Origin: Nitricoxidireducens sp046726235 | Lineage (GTDB): Bacteria; Pseudomonadota; Gammaproteobacteria; Burkholderiales; Rhodocyclaceae | DNA: 64,000 bases | Assembly: GCA_046726235.1 (NCBI GenBank) | Contig: JBKPAD010000002.1 | Span: forward strand, 124,001 to 188,000 | Reading direction: 5' to 3' | Position numbers and translations under genes: made by a program | In this document: one piece after another, positions 62,732 to 64,000 of the stretch | Position numbering within the stretch: position 1 is the stretch's first letter | How the letters are laid out: every line of letters begins with the position of its first letter | Notes under the pieces: generated by a model | The model's input: only the letters and a program-made list of their open reading frames with translations | The model's database searches: none | What the model was told of the DNA's origin: nothing

Positions 62732-64000
62732 ATGCTGAAGCGGGTTTGCAAGCGCATTGCCGTCTGCCTGGCCACCGTCGCGGCGGGGCTGGTGGCTCCC
62801 GTTTTTTCCGGCACCGCCCTTTCGGCGCCCGCTGTCGACACGCGCCCGATCGTGATCGCCCACGTCGCGCCGACGACCGGGCGATTCTCTCTGCATGCAG
62901 AGGCAGACCGCCGCGGCGTCGAGATGGCGATCGACGAGTACAACGCGCGCGGCGGCGTGATCGGGCGCCCGGTGGTCCTCGTCTCGCGCGATCCGACGCT
63001 CGACCCGAAGCAGGCTGCCCGCGTGGCCGAGGAACTGATCGCGCAGACGCGCATCGCCTTCATGGTCGGCGCCATCAGTTCCGGCGTCGCCGCCGGCATG
63101 TCGGCCGTGGCCCAGAAATACGGCGTGATCTTCATCAACACCAACTCGTCCGCGCCTTCCGAAGCGGTCGAGAACGCCCATTGCACGAAGTTCGTCTTCG
63201 ACGCCAACGCCGCCAACTACAACCACACGCTGCTCAAGTACGCGCTGAGCCGCAGCAAGTCGAAGCGCGTCTTGCTGCTGACGGAGGACGACGAATGGGG
63301 CCGCAGCAGCGCAGCCGCCTCGCGCCCCTACATCGCCGAATACGGCGGCATCGTGGTCGGCGAGGTGGTCGCGCCCGAGGCGCTGCCCGATCCGGCCGGC
63401 ATCATCGAGCAGGTTGCCCGGCTCAACGCCGACGTCGTCGCGGTCAACATCAGCGGCGACAACCAGATCAAGCTGTTCGCCCAGATCAGGCCCGAAACGC
63501 TGCGCACGCAGTCGTGGGTCGTGGGCGAAGTCGATTGGGAGGATCTCTACCCGGCGCCCGGCACGCCGCGACCGCTGTTCGGCGTGACGTGGGCGTGGAA
63601 CTTCAAGACGCCGGGCACCGCCGAGTTCGTCGCGCGTTACCGCAAGCGCTACGGTCATACGCGGCTCGACTACCCGGGCCACGTCACGCATTCCGCCTAC
63701 CTGGCGACGAAGGCGCTGCTCGACGCCGTCGAGCGCGCCGGCAGCACCGACAATCACGCCGTGATCCCCGAACTCGAACGCTACAAGGCGACGGCCGCCG
63801 AGCGCATGCAGGATGCCGCCGCCCACATGGATCCGGTCAGCCATCACCTGCAGCAAAGCACCTACATCGCCACCTGGCGCCCGCGCAGCGAGCGTCCGGA
63901 ACTGGGGATCGAAATCCTCGGGCATTTCCCGCCCGACACGGTGCGCTACTCGAAAGAGCGGACGACTCGGCTCGAGCCTCTCGCCGACACGCCGCGCTAC
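62732..64000 (+). CDS. ABC-transporter-type periplasmic binding protein (branched-chain amino acid/amide family), 3' end missing
   Basis: 423 codons are visible and the frame is open at the window end. Signal peptide (about 1-32, ending ALSA-PAVD). Type 1 periplasmic binding fold: PTTGRFSLHAEADRRGVEMAIDEYNARGG, SRDPTLDPKQAARVAEELI, ISSGVAAGMSAVAQKYGV and LLLTEDDEWGRSSA. The ligand is unknown; the family includes Leu/Ile/Val, urea and amide binders. Partners would lie downstream, beyond the window. Confidence 0.88.
   Translation, partial: MLKRVCKRIAVCLATVAAGLVAPVFSGTALSAPAVDTRPIVIAHVAPTTGRFSLHAEADRRGVEMAIDEYNARGGVIGRPVVLVSRDPTLDPKQAARVAEELIAQTRIAFMVGAISSGVAAGMSAVAQKYGVIFINTNSSAPSEAVENAHCTKFVFDANAANYNHTLLKYALSRSKSKRVLLLTEDDEWGRSSAAASRPYIAEYGGIVVGEVVAPEALPDPAGIIEQVARLNADVVAVNISGDNQIKLFAQIRPETLRTQSWVVGEVDWEDLYPAPGTPRPLFGVTWAWNFKTPGTAEFVARYRKRYGHTRLDYPGHVTHSAYLATKALLDAVERAGSTDNHAVIPELERYKATAAERMQDAAAHMDPVSHHLQQSTYIATWRPRSERPELGIEILGHFPPDTVRYSKERTTRLEPLADTPRY

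Noticed and set aside
60991..63216. Minus-strand open frame crossing the third chemoreceptor and the binding protein gene
   Set aside because: Both plus-strand genes have clear domains and ribosome sites or signal peptides; the minus frame has none.

Overview
The window is chromosomal DNA from a GC-rich betaproteobacterium, most likely of the Rhodocyclales type. This is inferred from gene content and order. Supporting clusters are rpsF-priB-rpsR-rplI, petABC-sspAB, rlmE-ftsH-folP-glmM, carAB-greA-dapB-bamE/fur and hrcA with grpE-dnaK-dnaJ. HrcA coexists with sigma32-type promoters, and an FNR-type regulator is present. Almost everything is housekeeping or chemosensory. I see no insertion sequence, prophage or CRISPR array. 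The only clearly foreign-looking piece is a 1.8-kb cassette at 56478-58240.

Layout. 1-10 kb: end of a YbhB-like gene, a thioredoxin/TPR co-chaperone, a chemoreceptor, tex, a nested inverted-repeat element, small unknown genes, an MFS carrier, an ArsC-like protein and Hsp33. 10-14.5 kb: HU, an M20 amidohydrolase, the rpsF ribosomal operon and an HDOD protein. 14.5-20 kb: lemA with a GIDE-like EF-hand membrane protein, a short FliD-like protein, tRNA-Arg(CCT), and a repeat coiled-coil protein overlapping a GAF-GAF-PAS-cyclase gene. 20-28.7 kb, minus strand: the bc1 complex with sspAB, then rlmE-ftsH-folP-glmM. 28.7-38.4 kb: yhbY, greA, carAB, dapB, bamE/fur, recN and nadK. 38.4-47.7 kb: hrcA-hemH, trxC, a calcium-motif protein behind a sigma28-like promoter, a chemoreceptor with a heme c motif, and grpE-dnaK-dnaJ behind two sigma32-like promoters. 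47.7-56.4 kb: a small membrane protein behind an FNR-like box, fnr, cysS, a TPR/Cds6-like protein, an L,D-transpeptidase, ppiA, ppiB, lpxH and recQ. 56.4-58.3 kb: a PIN-domain gene between two 138-bp inverted repeats. 58.3-64 kb: a DUF1810 protein, two diheme cytochromes c, a VanX-type dipeptidase, a third chemoreceptor and a truncated periplasmic binding protein.

How it fits together. Much of the window is protein quality control (Tex, Hsp33, CnoX, HrcA, GrpE/DnaK/DnaJ, FtsH, ClpXP adaptor SspB, PPIases) alongside respiration and redox sensing (bc1, cytochromes c, FNR, a heme c chemoreceptor). The observations most worth following are the PIN cassette with long inverted repeats, an Hsp33 that has lost two of its four zinc cysteines, the heme c chemoreceptor, the compact FliD-like protein, and the coiled-coil/cyclase pair.
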